From NCBI RefSeq assembly GCF_000002985.6, contig NC_003283.11, positions 10,974,001 through 11,038,000 on the forward strand: a DNA stretch of 64,000 nt. The letters are read 5' to 3'. The stretch's first letter is position 1. The number at the start of each line of letters is the position of its first letter. Below, piece by piece: positions 37,866 through 48,939 of this stretch. The notes beneath the pieces were generated by a model. The model did no database searches, was not told the origin of the DNA, and was given only the letters and a program-made list of their open reading frames with translations. The stretch comes from Caenorhabditis elegans (taxonomy: Eukaryota; Nematoda; Chromadorea; Rhabditida; Rhabditidae). The translations under genes and the position numbers were made by a program.

Positions 37866-37905
37866 AACTAAATAAGTTTTGAAAAATGTGTAATGTGGCT
37901 ACAGT

Positions 37906-38366
37906 TTACGCCAGCTGGTGCAAGGAAACTGCTGTTGATAAGAGGCGAGATGGCATTTTGAATAATTCGCTTTTGAGTAGGTCAGTGACAGAATTGTTGC
38001 GACTCGTTTGAGATGATGGGTTTGATCCTTTGCGTACAAGGTTGAGATTCAGGTGTTGAACTGGTAGAGCTGGACTTGTCAGAGCTCTCTTGAGTGGTGG
38101 AATTGATGCTCGAACCTTTGGAAGGGCAGACTTTGTTACTTCGGAGGAGAAATTAAATTGGGATCGGCGTACTGAAAAATTAAAGGTTTAGAAATTGATG
38201 AGATTGTTTAAAACTGTTTACCTGATGGGCTTAATGGAGCAACTGCAGCATTAACTTCTTTTGAATGAAGTGAAACTGTTGAAAGTCGAAGTGGCTTATG
38301 CTCACGAGTCTTAGAGACTTGTTGAGATGAAGCTGGGAAGTGATCAATTGGAACTTCGAATATCAT
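37906..38366 (-). CDS. Small basic protein of unknown function
   Basis: Two exons, 38366-38222 and 38171-37906, give 136 residues; the junction GG-TA completes a Val codon and both sites are good (GTAAAC donor, tttttcag acceptor). It starts MIFEVPIDHFPASSQQVSKT. It is rich in Ser, Lys, Arg and Leu, with basic patches (KVRASIPPLKRALTS, LVRKGSNPSSQTSRNNS), no signal peptide and no membrane segment. I recognise no family. The first in-frame ATG lies about 120 bases downstream of a consensus TATA box, and no trans-splice acceptor is evident, pointing to a conventional cap-site promoter. A heat-shock-type element lies about 280 bp further upstream. Probably a nuclear or cytoplasmic nematode-specific protein. 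Confidence 0.7.
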
Positions 38367-38487
38367 TATGAATATGTTTTTAAAAGTTTCGAAAGTGGTT
38401 TCAAAGTATTGAAGATAGAACAAGAATGTGAGGGTGAAGAGGTGGAGTTATCAAATGTTCTTCGAGGCTAGCTACTACACTTCGATG

Positions 38488-38497
38488 CCTTATATAC
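38488..38497 (-). promoter_or_regulatory. TATA box of the small basic-protein gene
   Basis: GTATATAAGG on the minus strand, about 122 bases before the start codon. It lies in a locally GC-rich segment (38500-38600) including CCCGCCCC, unlike the AT-rich neighbourhood. Confidence 0.6.
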
Positions 38498-38774
38498 TTT
38501 TGCCATTTGCCCGAGCCCCGCCCCTTCCGCGAAAAAATTCGGCGAGGCGGCATGAGAGGGAGGGAGGGGTGAGATTGTTATTGTTTGTGGGTCGAAGGCG
38601 GAGCTAGATGCAGGTGAAAAAAGAGTGTATAAGACGAAGAGACGCAGATGGCATGTACTTTGTAGGCGGCATGGAGGAAGAAAAACGTGGTGAAAAAGGT
38701 GTTGAAGAAGAAACAAATGATGAGTGGGAGTGATTTGACCCATGAAGCGAATAGATAATTTTGTGTGGGTTACA

Positions 38775-38787
38775 GAACATTCGAGAA
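38775..38787. promoter_or_regulatory. Heat-shock-element-like triplet
   Basis: GAAcaTTCgaGAA is a perfect three-unit nGAAn array with exact two-base spacing, as bound by HSF trimers. It is 278 bases upstream of the TATA box. Confidence 0.45.
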
Positions 38788-41240
38788 TCGGAAAGGACCA
38801 CGTGCGAATCCTTTCATCACAAAAATTTTGAAAATACGCCTGATTACTAAACAAACGTCCTTCCTTCAGTTATCAGTCATGAGTCTTCCGTTGAACGGAA
38901 CTCCTATAGTTTAAGTCTAAAGAAATATTTAAAGGATTTCAGTGACTTTTCATTAAAACGAAAAAAATAACTGGCGATAGTTGGCCAAACATCTAAGTTG
39001 CCTATTGGGAATGCGGAAAACATTTCTGGGGTTCAAATTATGATAGGTCTTTGAACTTTTTGTCAAAACATGCTTCACATTTTCATGGTTTGTATCCAGA
39101 TTCCTCAGGACCATGTGCTTTATGATCCGGCCAATTATCCTAATGTTCCTTCTGACGGGACAAGAGGTAGATTAATATGTACCTGTTTATATTAATAGCG
39201 TCAAGTACAAACCGCGCATTTAAAAAATGTTAGGATATCTCAAATGAAACGATTAGACACCAAATTTCGTGTGACATGCTACATGATAATGCGCTTTACT
39301 GGTACGTTTTGAAATTTCAAGGATACACTTCCTTCTTTTAGATGTTATTAGTTTCCAAAGATCTTGAAGTTCTACATTTTTACGAACTTTACATATATCA
39401 GGACCAGGTGATAATTAGAAAGTAGAGGGTGGATATTGTTGTTAACCGAAGCCTGCAACGCGGACATAGAAAATTCAGAGTTTATGGGCATATTAAATTG
39501 ATGTTTTAAACCACAGAAACAATGTCTAGAGCAAAAAACTGTGTCGAAATAATATTAATTAACAACAACATTGGTCTGGGTTTTGGTTTAGAGTTCAAGA
39601 TGTCTGTTAATTTTCAGATTATAAGAAAAAAGAATTATCGAGAGTTGTAGTTGTTCAAATCCAACAATTCAATCTGTTCAAGAACTTCGGAACGTTTGTA
39701 GTCAGATTAATTTTTAGTCATAAGTTTATGTATTTTGTGTGCTCTCGATCTTTCAAGTTCGCGTATGTAGACATTCCGTCGAAATTACGGCATCAAATTC
39801 GCACTAATCAAATCTACCACCCTCGCGATTTTCTAGTTACTACACCTGATGTTAGTGGAATCGACGTCAATTGCTGGTAACCTCCAGTTCGGCTTTATAA
39901 TCATTTTTTGAAGCTTGATTCAATTGAGTCTAAGATCTGATGTGTTGTATGTAGTGTTGAGTTACGAAACTGACATTTTTGTTCTAAATAATCGTAGTAG
40001 TACAAATTGGTACGTGCTAGTCAACGTCGATGTCCTCATTTCAGGATAATGTCAGCAGTTTTAGTTAGATTTTTGAGTGCAACCTAGTAGGTGTAGCGGG
40101 TGTAATTCGATTACTCAGCCTCCAACTAACCAACTTCTTTTTTCCTATCAATTTGAACTCTATTCTTCCATGTCTTCCAAGGTTTTTTGTTGATTTGTGT
40201 AAATAGTCAAGTCTATTTGATATTATGTCTAGGTGATTTGATCTTCTTTCAAATCAACTTTTTGTGTCAATTTGTAAGTGATCTGTGAAAACGAAATAAT
40301 CTAAAAGTTCTAGACACCCACATTCAGATTTTTGCCAAGATTTGCAATTGTCAGAAATCAACAAAAAAAATATTCAAAAACAGCTCGACTCTCGCGAACA
40401 AAATAATCTGACAATTCTTGGTAACAGTGTGTACCTACGCACGTTCCGAATTCGTGAGCTGGATTATTCCGGGCGGCCCACTGTTTTTGAATTTGTAAAG
40501 TAGCTCAATCGGATTGTTCGGAAATAAATAACTATTGTAAGTGCTGTTGATAAGTCTAGTGGAATCGGAGATTATCTGATTGAAATTAGCATCTGAGTCA
40601 GGAAATGTTCCAACTTTGGAATTCTGTTCTGAGAATTAAGTTAAGATCGTGCGTCAAAAAGATACAAAAAAGTGTTGAAGACGTGCGTTTTCCTAATGAA
40701 TTACAAATATATAAACGATTTCGTCACTGTATCAATGTTCTAATATCGGTATAAAAAAGATGATAAACATAGCATGGAAGTTCTGTAAAGTGGCCTTTGA
40801 TTTTTAAACTCATAATAAATCCATTCCTACGATAATCTGAAAAAGTAAACAATTTAGTTACAAGCTGGAGTGACTATAAATCATATTTTGGAATATTTTG
40901 AGACATATCTTTCTGTAAATCACAATTCTAGAAAACCAACTTGCAGGTGCTTTTTGTACTTCCAGATCAACCCGAATTCTATGATTACATCAATCCAGAT
41001 CACAATGCTTTCTTCGCACTTACCTTCTTCTTCACCTGCAAAGTTGTGCGTAGAAAGTGCGCAATTAATTCAAGTTCCAAAACAGAAAATACGTTTATTT
41101 TTCAGAAGACACAATGGTATTTGATATTTTAATGCAAGTTGTTTTTTTTTGGAAGAACATGCGGAAGACTTTGAAAGAAGATAATTTTCAAGGTCACTCT
41201 CCCTTTTTAGACCTTTTGATATCATCTAAGAAACTACCAG

Positions 41241-41758
41241 AGACCTACTTGGTTGGAAATTTGTTGCAATGACTGTGAGGGTTTTGCGTGTGGATTTCAG
41301 AAAAACTATTGTGAATCTTATCTGGGGTTAGAGGATCTCTCTTTCAATTGTTTCCATAACTCCAACGATCATACAAATGTAGGTAGTCAGCACGCAGAAG
41401 TCTTTATAATTTTTCACAAATCTGATCTTTGTAAGTGCTCTGTAACTTTAAAGTTTCCTTCAACCTAAATCTAACTGATCATTTTTGGACTGAGACCGAA
41501 ATACAAGGCTTATTTTCCGTACGATGTATTGTTTCATACATAAATATCACAAGGAAATAATTGTGTTTGTTTTTTTCAAGTTTCAAAAATCAACGAATGT
41601 ACCTTCTCTCATGAGTCCCATGTGCTCTCTGATTTCTTTCAGACAGATTAGGAAAACCGCAAACAAAGAGCTGTTTTGACAATTTTAAGGCACTGTGTTT
41701 TCCACCCTCACTGCTTGATTTTGTGGTTAAGTGTACTACTACCAATGGTATTTATTAG
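41241..41758 (+). CDS. Candidate small cysteine-rich gene, 3' exons (or pseudogene)
   Basis: Two possible exons join in frame: 41241-41430 (acceptor ctaccag, donor GTAAGT) and 41643-41758 (acceptor ctttcag, stop TAG). The first carries CCNDCEGFACGFQKNYC and FNCFHNSND; the second carries three more cysteines (KSCFDNFKALC and VVKC). The CxxCEGxAC block is shared with the protein encoded at 25137-25629, so this may be another ET/Ly-6-like protein. No upstream signal-peptide exon was found and there is no GPI-type tail, so it may be a truncated or decayed copy. Confidence 0.35.
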
Positions 41759-44201
41759 CAGCTGATATTATTGGATATTCTATTTCAACAGAAAACCACA
41801 AATTGATGTAAATTTCTTGTTTTCTTTTCAGTTTCATTCACTGTTAGAGTTAAGAAAACAATTTATTTGATTCGATTTGCCAAACTTTTCTCTTCCGGTG
41901 TACATGAGAAAAAGCTTGATGGAAATGTTTGTGTGGAGGCGATGGAATCTTTTATCTTTGACACGAATGACAATATTACCGGAAATGAAATAATTGAATG
42001 CTCTTGAATTCCTTCCAAATGGAATGTTGTTTGTTTCGTGGTGTTCGTCACGACTTGAAACCAAGACCAAAAGACTAACAAAGTACATACAGTACATACC
42101 GTAGTTATCTCGTGACTTTTTGATTCTGCAAAATCAATTACTGAGTCATAAGGAATTTTTGAAAATAGGACAGTGCATGGCTCCATTTATAAATAGTCAG
42201 GTGACTGGAAATATAAACCTTTAAGGATTTCGAAACTTGAAGTCCTAACATCAACCAATCACACTTTTCTTGAATGACATTTGAATGAAATGGTGGCAGA
42301 ACACATCATTTTTGGCTTAAAATATTTGACGTTAGCAATGTATCAAAATCTATCCGAGGAAGAGGATTTTGGATAAATTCTTGATTATTTCAGATATCTA
42401 AATAGGTCTTTAATATGACATGATCTAGATGAACACAGATCATCATTGTGTGGGCTTGGTAAATTATATAAATGTTCTATACGCTTGCAGATTAATCAGA
42501 TTTCCCGGTTTTTTCTTAAGGATCATTCAAACTATATTTCCTAGCATTCAAAATTGTTTCTTTCTGTCAAATCCGTAAAACAATTACATGTCTACTAAAT
42601 TCAGAACCAAAATTTTTTCAGAAACGTTTCGAGTCAAACCTGATTCTCATGAGTTTTCAGAAACTCAATTCATTTGATGTAAACACGTACACAATAGAAA
42701 CAAAGTTTTTCCATAGACTGTTTTCTGAAAACTTGTCAACTTTACCGCAAAATCATGTACTGAGAATTGAGGATTTCGAGGTGTTTATTGTTTTTCGTGA
42801 CATTTTTCAGAGAGGTTACAATTTGTCAAGGCATCGGGAAAAAACAAATTTTTGTATATCCAATCATGACATCATTTACATGGAACTCCAGCGAACACAA
42901 TTTGCAAACGTCATTAGAGTCTAGATTAGACACCCGGGAACCTATTGACTCAAATCAAATCATCATCATTTTCATCTTCATCTTTATATCTTCAGTTTGG
43001 GTTAAAACAGACACAAATCATCGAATAATTTGTAGTATTTCCTCAATTGTGGTCATCATTCATTCATCACGAGGCAAAGGGCATTTGACTGGAACCGGAG
43101 ACACCGTTCAATATACCCTTCAACCCCCGTTTCTTCTTCACCACCCGAACCTTCATGGTCCACCTGATTTGATAAGAATTCATCAATTTCTAACCCTTCT
43201 CTGTTCCGTTTTTGCCCTTCATTCTCTCTTAATCAAGTACTACATACCACACCCACGGATGTAAGTTCTACAAAAAAATAACACACATACACAAAAAAGG
43301 AATGAATAGGTGTCTTGACTAAACTTTGATTTTTTTGCATTCAATTGAATGTACTAGATGTAAAAGTACGTGAAACGTGCAAAAACTCAAAAAAATAAGA
43401 ATATACATTCAAAAAAAGTGAGGGTGGTTTTGAAAAGGATGACCAAACACAAATCAAAGAGAAAAAAAGGATTTTGTATTCTGTAGTTCTATGTTATTTG
43501 CAATCCGTACAGTCCATACAGTGCTACACAAAAACTAGAGGATGACGTACGTTTAGATCAAAATGTGACCGTTAAAAGAAGAACCGTTCAGACCGGAAGT
43601 GTGCGGAAAACTTCCCGGCAATTCTACAAAACTACCCTTCCAGTATAACGATATATTTTTGAAATCGAAATTCAATTTAGAAATATGAAAAATAGTTTTA
43701 AAGTTTAATCCTTGTTTATTTATTTGGAAGTTATTCTTATTTTGTTAAAATAGGTGGAACCTGTCTGACAGTTAAAATTCGCAAAAAAGGTCCGGTTTAG
43801 ACACCCGTGTTTGGGGTCAAACCAAACTTTCAGTTTTTTCATCTCTGATGCAGTAAACCACAAAACTTCAACTTTCACATTTCATATTCTCACAGACCTG
43901 AAATCAATTATTCCAAATTTCAAGAGCACATCTAGAAAGTTTGAAATGGCAAACAGATGTTATTGCAACTAGATCTACAAACTTTGGCCAGAGTTTGTGG
44001 CTTATTGACAATTCAGGAAACACATAAATCTTGATAAACTGAACACGTAAATAATTAAAATCAGAAATTTCATCTTATGGAATAGTTTGAAGATGCACGT
44101 TTTTTTTTTTTGAAAGCAAATCTCCATAGTTTAAAAATCAGTTTTAAAATTTATTGAAAAAAGATGATCGAATACAAAAGACAGATTTTAACCATCAGGG
44201 T

Positions 44202-44411
44202 TAGGGGTGCTCATGGGTCGATAGGGTCGACCCGCTTTTTTCACAGTAGCTCAAGCAATAGTCCGATCATAATTTTGAAAATGGAAATTAAACTAGCATG
44301 ACCTCCTTGCTAAAGTTTTCATTCGGGGTTGACATTTTATTCATCGGGGTCGCTACAAATTCTGCCTAAAGTTAGAGCGGGTCGACCCTTTTCGACCCAA
44401 GTGCACCTCTA
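44202..44411. mobile_element. Palindromic MITE-like element with GGGTCGACCC motifs
   Basis: The ends TAGGGGTGCTCATGGGTCG and CGACCCAAGTGCACCTCTA pair as imperfect inverted repeats, with an inner pair AGGGTCGACCCGC / GCGGGTCGACCC. TA occurs at both outer edges. Total about 210 bases, no coding content. Confidence 0.75.
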
Positions 44412-47082
44412 ATCAGGGTTTCATTACAGAAATGACACCACTTTTGAATTTCTGAAACCGAAATTTTTCAAAAGTTAATTCACATTTATGAAAGTGGTTT
44501 TCTCCTCTTTTTTCTTAACTTTTTGTCAAAATTTTTAATTGAAAATAATTACAGTTTTTCCGTTTTTCTATTTCTAACTAAACAATCAAAAACTTTTGGT
44601 GACCGGAAGTCATAAAATTCAGTCTATGAAACATAATGGTTTAATCAATTCACAGGTGAAAATTCCATTGGGCATAATTGACACTTTTATGATTTCTATT
44701 CATTTTTCTGTCTAGTTTGCAAAGAGTGAGCCTGAATTTTCAAGAGAAATTCCGTTTTTTTTTCGTGTTTTGTGTAAACCGAACTCTTGAAAACGAACTA
44801 AGATATCCGTCTGGAAGAATTTGAATATTTCAGTGATCTCTCCATCGGTCAAGTATTAATCTTTCCGGACTTATGGGACCTTAATATTCAGTAGTCGTAG
44901 TTTACATAAATTAACATTCGGAATAACTTCTCAAAATTTCAGATAACATTCTAGTATGTAAATATTAATGAACTAACAGAATTTTATCTGTGGAAATGTT
45001 TATCCGGTTTCTCAAATATGGACCAACAATCAGTTGCATTCAAAAATTGAATCGGAAGTTCTACAGCGTCATTCAAATTTCTAAAACCTCCCATTCGACC
45101 CATTTCCTGTGACCCACAAAATGAAATATGTTATCCGGGAATCTTTTGAGGCAAACATAGAAAGAAGTCAGAAAAATTATGAAAATACTTTTAACCTGGT
45201 ATATTAACTCATCGTTAAAATGGAAGAAATGTCTTAATATTTTTTAAAGTAAGTCGCCGTAAGTGTCTTCGAAATTTTTAGACAAGTCCCTATAAGAGTG
45301 GTGTGACAGAAATTGTCAAAGTTCCGGTATTTAACAATTCACCAGTTGCCAATTTCGGTTCAACATTTTATGTTCGAGAATTTCCAAAACTTGTTGGGTT
45401 ACAGGGCATTTCAGTATCATTGCACAATATTTTTCAACAACATTTGTTTTTTTCCAGGCATATTGAAAATCATCTCATATTGGCCTTTTGTAACAACCAC
45501 GTGTTTCTTAAAAGTTGCTTTGAAATAAAAAATAAAAATAAAAACTTTTATTGCTTTTTAACAGTGCTTAAATCATCACGTAAAGATCATACATAGAGAA
45601 GCACCAAAACCAACAGGAAATCCTTTATTTTGTGATTAATAGTAGTGAATCAAATACTACTACTTGTTTTTGTTTCTGCTTTTTATTTTATTTTTCTTTA
45701 TAACTTTTGAAAAAAGGACACATCCTAAATAAAGGCTTCTGACATGAAGCCAAATTTTGAAATAAGTGATGCTAGAAAGAAATAAGTTAAATTTAAATTC
45801 AAAAAAGGAAAGTATGAGGGGGTCTTTTGAAACAAGTAAAACTTGTGAAATAGTGTATTCTCACGAGAAAACTCTTTCAATGAGTCATTCTTATTCTCTC
45901 AAGTATCTCTTTTTTCAACTATTTACCAACATCCGGCTTGTTTCAAAATCAATTTGCTTAACCACCAAAAAAGAGAGAAATTTCTCAATTTTTGGAATTA
46001 CCACATCACTTTTGAACAGGGGTTTTCTAACTTTGAATCAAGTTATAGAGGGTTTCAAAACATAACCGGAAATTGGAGATTTGAATTGAAACTTTTGAAA
46101 CTTTAATTGGTTTGAAGGGATCAAAGACACAAAACGTTGGCTCACTGAATTGATCTCGTAGTTTTTTTTCTTTTTAAAAATTATAATATGGATTTGCTGA
46201 GGTCATAATAAAACTTTTGAAATATAATATATTTGGATTATACATATAAGTAGATATTTTCTTTGCAAGATTATTTTCTGAACCGCGATTTTCAAAGAAT
46301 ATACGACTTATAGTGAATGTAGACAGAGGATTATGACTACGCTGTAAATTATAGAAAGTGAGTCGAAGTTCAAACTGTGGGTATAATTTGATTACAAGGG
46401 GTTTTCCATATAGTGGGAGGATAAAAGTCTAGACCTCAATAGTCATTTCTGGCTATGTATATAATTTTATTTTAAAGAATCTAATCTACGAATTGATCAT
46501 GTAAGTTTTCTTAGTTGTTTTACAGGTAATTTGTATACGAGGCGGGAAAAATGTGTATTTGCAGGCATGTCTATGGAAGGCAGTTATATCACAAACAGTA
46601 AACGTTGTACAGAAAAATTGGAAAAATTCCGTGTGGAAGTTGTCCTGAAATGGGTTCAGCTGTAAGCACCGCAGGCTTCAGGTATCTCAAAATGAACAAA
46701 AGATACATTCCGTGATGGTTTGAAATTCATGATGCGTCCGTAATTTGTAGCACATTTCAAATGTTTTCTTCTGCATTTGATTTAGGTCGTTTTTTTAATT
46801 GAAAGCATAAGAGATTATCAAGAATATCCCGTGATTGATCTTTTGAATAACGTCAGATATTCAAAAGAAGTCCGACGATTGTTTTGAAGGAAATGTATGT
46901 TTGATCCTATTGAAAACTTGCAAAAGTAATCTGAGTTTTTTAAAGTTTTTTCATACTTCTCAAATACGTGGGTAGAAATGATAGAAAGGATAGAAATTAT
47001 ATTCAATTTTTGTAGCTATTTTTCCAACGAGGAAATGCAAAAGGGACTATTTAGATTCATTGTGGACAATCAGCACTATCAC

Positions 47083-47088
47083 TTTATT
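47083..47088 (-). terminator. Poly(A) signal AATAAA of the Ly-6-like gene
   Basis: Lies 31 bases after the TAA stop at 47121-47119 on the minus strand. Confidence 0.65.
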
Positions 47089-47118
47089 GAAAAGCTTTGT
47101 ACAGCAAGTGTAAAAAAA

Positions 47119-48874
47119 TTACGAATTGAACAAAATCACAATAGAACAATGTAAAAATATCAAAGCTACACCAAAAGCTGAAATTCTGAAAGAAGACGAG
47201 GAAAGTTGAAGTGCATTGCCTTCATTAGTGTAAGACAATTTTAAAATGTTGGATTTTCCGAAAGAATAAGGTTTTGGGACAACTTCAGGCATTTCCATCG
47301 TGTTACAGTAGTCACCATTACACGTACACACTACGTAATCCATTGAAACTGTGTTGGAGTACATTGGAAGAGATCGAAGTAAGTAACATCTGAAAAACAT
47401 TTACATTTACGTATACTGTTCGTATATTACCCATCCTGTTGAAGTTGTTCTTCAGCTCTCCGACTATGCCGAAGAATGTTCTCAAAACAACCCCGAACAA
47501 CAAATGTAGAATCTGAAAATTGAAGTAAATTATCCAATTTTCTCGTCAAAACAACCTGGAAGATTGGGAAACAGTGTAACGCAAATCGAGTATTTTGAGC
47601 AAATTTGGCCTTCAATGATATGTGGATCTTCAGGATCTATGGATTCACTGAAATTGCAAGATTTGTTTCAATTTAAATCTGTAGATTTACCTGCAATAGT
47701 GTGATTTCACACCAATTGGATAAAAGAAAATATCAGTTTGAGTTGCAAGTTGTCGACGAACTGTTGCATTGTACTGTTTGTCTTGTGAAACACAATGAAA
47801 GCAACTGGTAGCTGAAAAATCATTAAATTTCAGAAAATTAGCAAGTAAGGAAAATGTGATGTTAAAACGTGTAGTTTTTACAGTATAATTATGATGTCGG
47901 GACTGTTATTATAGATTTCCAATTTGTGGAATTCGATAATAATTCGAAATTCCCACTTTTTTTCAAAAATATAATTTAACTTGGATAAGTAGTAAAACCT
48001 TGAGCAATCTTTCCTAACTTCTGCTCCAAGTTGATCAAACTTTTGGAAATGTCTTATCCAGATTAAATCAAATTATGCAACGGATCTTCAAAAGCTGGAT
48101 CCAACTTTGCAAGTTGAGCCACGCAAGTTGAGGAAGAAAGTACTCGGACGCTTTTCCCAAATTTTTTTGAATTTCAACTTATTTTTTATTTTTTAACATT
48201 CAGATTGATTCAAAACTAAACAAAGACTCTGATTTACGGCTCTAGTTTTCTGTAGTTTGGTTGTACAATACTTTTTTGTCGTCAGTATTATCCTTTTCTC
48301 AGAAAGAACAACATGTTTTGCAGGTGATATATTTGTTAGACGTTGACAATATTTCAACATTTTTCAGGCCTCACTACAAAATGCGGTGACAACTGAAATC
48401 CTGGCATTACCTTTCTGAGTGATAAAAATTGAAAATAAGAAGTACATAACATTCATTTATTATATTTCATTTCACAAACATTAATAATTTTGCCGAAAGT
48501 CATTCCTCACTGACTTCAATACTTCAACAATAATTTTGTTGCTTATTTTGCTATTTATGTTCACTAACGCACAAAACTGTTTGATTTTTTGTTTTTTTTT
48601 GTTACAGCGAACGGCAATTTTTTGAATAATTACTACACTCTGGCTTTCTATATAAAATTCGTAATTTTAAACAATAACATTTAGTAAAAAGAAGGCTTGC
48701 ACTCTTTAATAGTATGGCAAATAGTTATTTGGCAAGTTAAAAAAACCTTATAGTTTTGTAAAATTTCAATGTTTATATTACAATTTTCCAATAATTTATC
48801 AACTTACCAAATATATTTGATATCAAGCAAAATAATGAAACAGAAATACGTAGAGCAGTTTGTTGGATCTTCAT
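47119..48874 (-). CDS. Ly-6-like GPI-anchored protein of ODR-2/HOT type
   Basis: Exons 48874-48808, 47811-47691, 47647-47556, 47512-47431, 47389-47119; 633 nt, 210 residues, all phases agree. A signal peptide (LRISVSLFCLISNIF) precedes the mature region, which opens SCFHCVSQ and continues with SHYC, ICSKYSICVTLF, VVRGCFENILRHSRR, DGCYLLRSL and the closing VVCTCNGDYCN typical of Ly-6/three-finger folds. The C-terminal 20 residues (FGVALIFLHCSIVILF) form a GPI-type signal. The spacing and the RGC / GC blocks resemble the worm ODR-2 and HOT proteins, surface modulators in neurons. Intron 1 is about 1 kb. An acceptor-like ttcacag about 65 bases upstream of the ATG could be a trans-splice site. 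No specific symbol is assigned. Confidence 0.8.
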
Positions 48875-48939
48875 AATTTGTCGACTACCGTACCAACCAC
48901 CTCTCTCGACGGCACATTCGAATAACTTTGATAGTCTGT

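Larger units (their letters stand above)
28535..37900. other. Gene-poor region with decayed fragments
   Basis: AT-rich, no well-supported gene. It contains a coding-like fragment with one internal stop at 28986-29343, a palindromic element at 29360-29618, and short plausible coding pieces near 37070-37380 and 37700-37865 that I could not join into a consistent model. The left few hundred bases are the upstream region of the LDLa membrane-protein gene. Confidence 0.45.
38860..47080. other. Gene-poor region
   Basis: Long AT-rich interval without a secure gene. It contains a candidate cysteine-rich gene at 41241-41758 and a palindromic element at 44202-44411. Other open frames of about 100 codons (for example 42186-41863 minus, 42767-43264 plus, 45766-46065 plus) lack splice, domain or composition support. 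Confidence 0.45.

Noticed and set aside
38468-38854. 128-codon minus-strand frame upstream of the small basic-protein gene
   Set aside because: It overlaps the promoter with the TATA box and heat-shock-type element and has no recognisable protein features.
41863-42186. 107-codon minus-strand frame with a TATA-like sequence
   Set aside because: A second overlapping frame is equally open, and splicing through the apparent 46-base intron gives a stop; no homology recognised.
42767-43264. 165-codon plus-strand frame
   Set aside because: Long Ile/Phe and Ser/His stretches, no domain, and no supporting splice or leader signals; likely chance.
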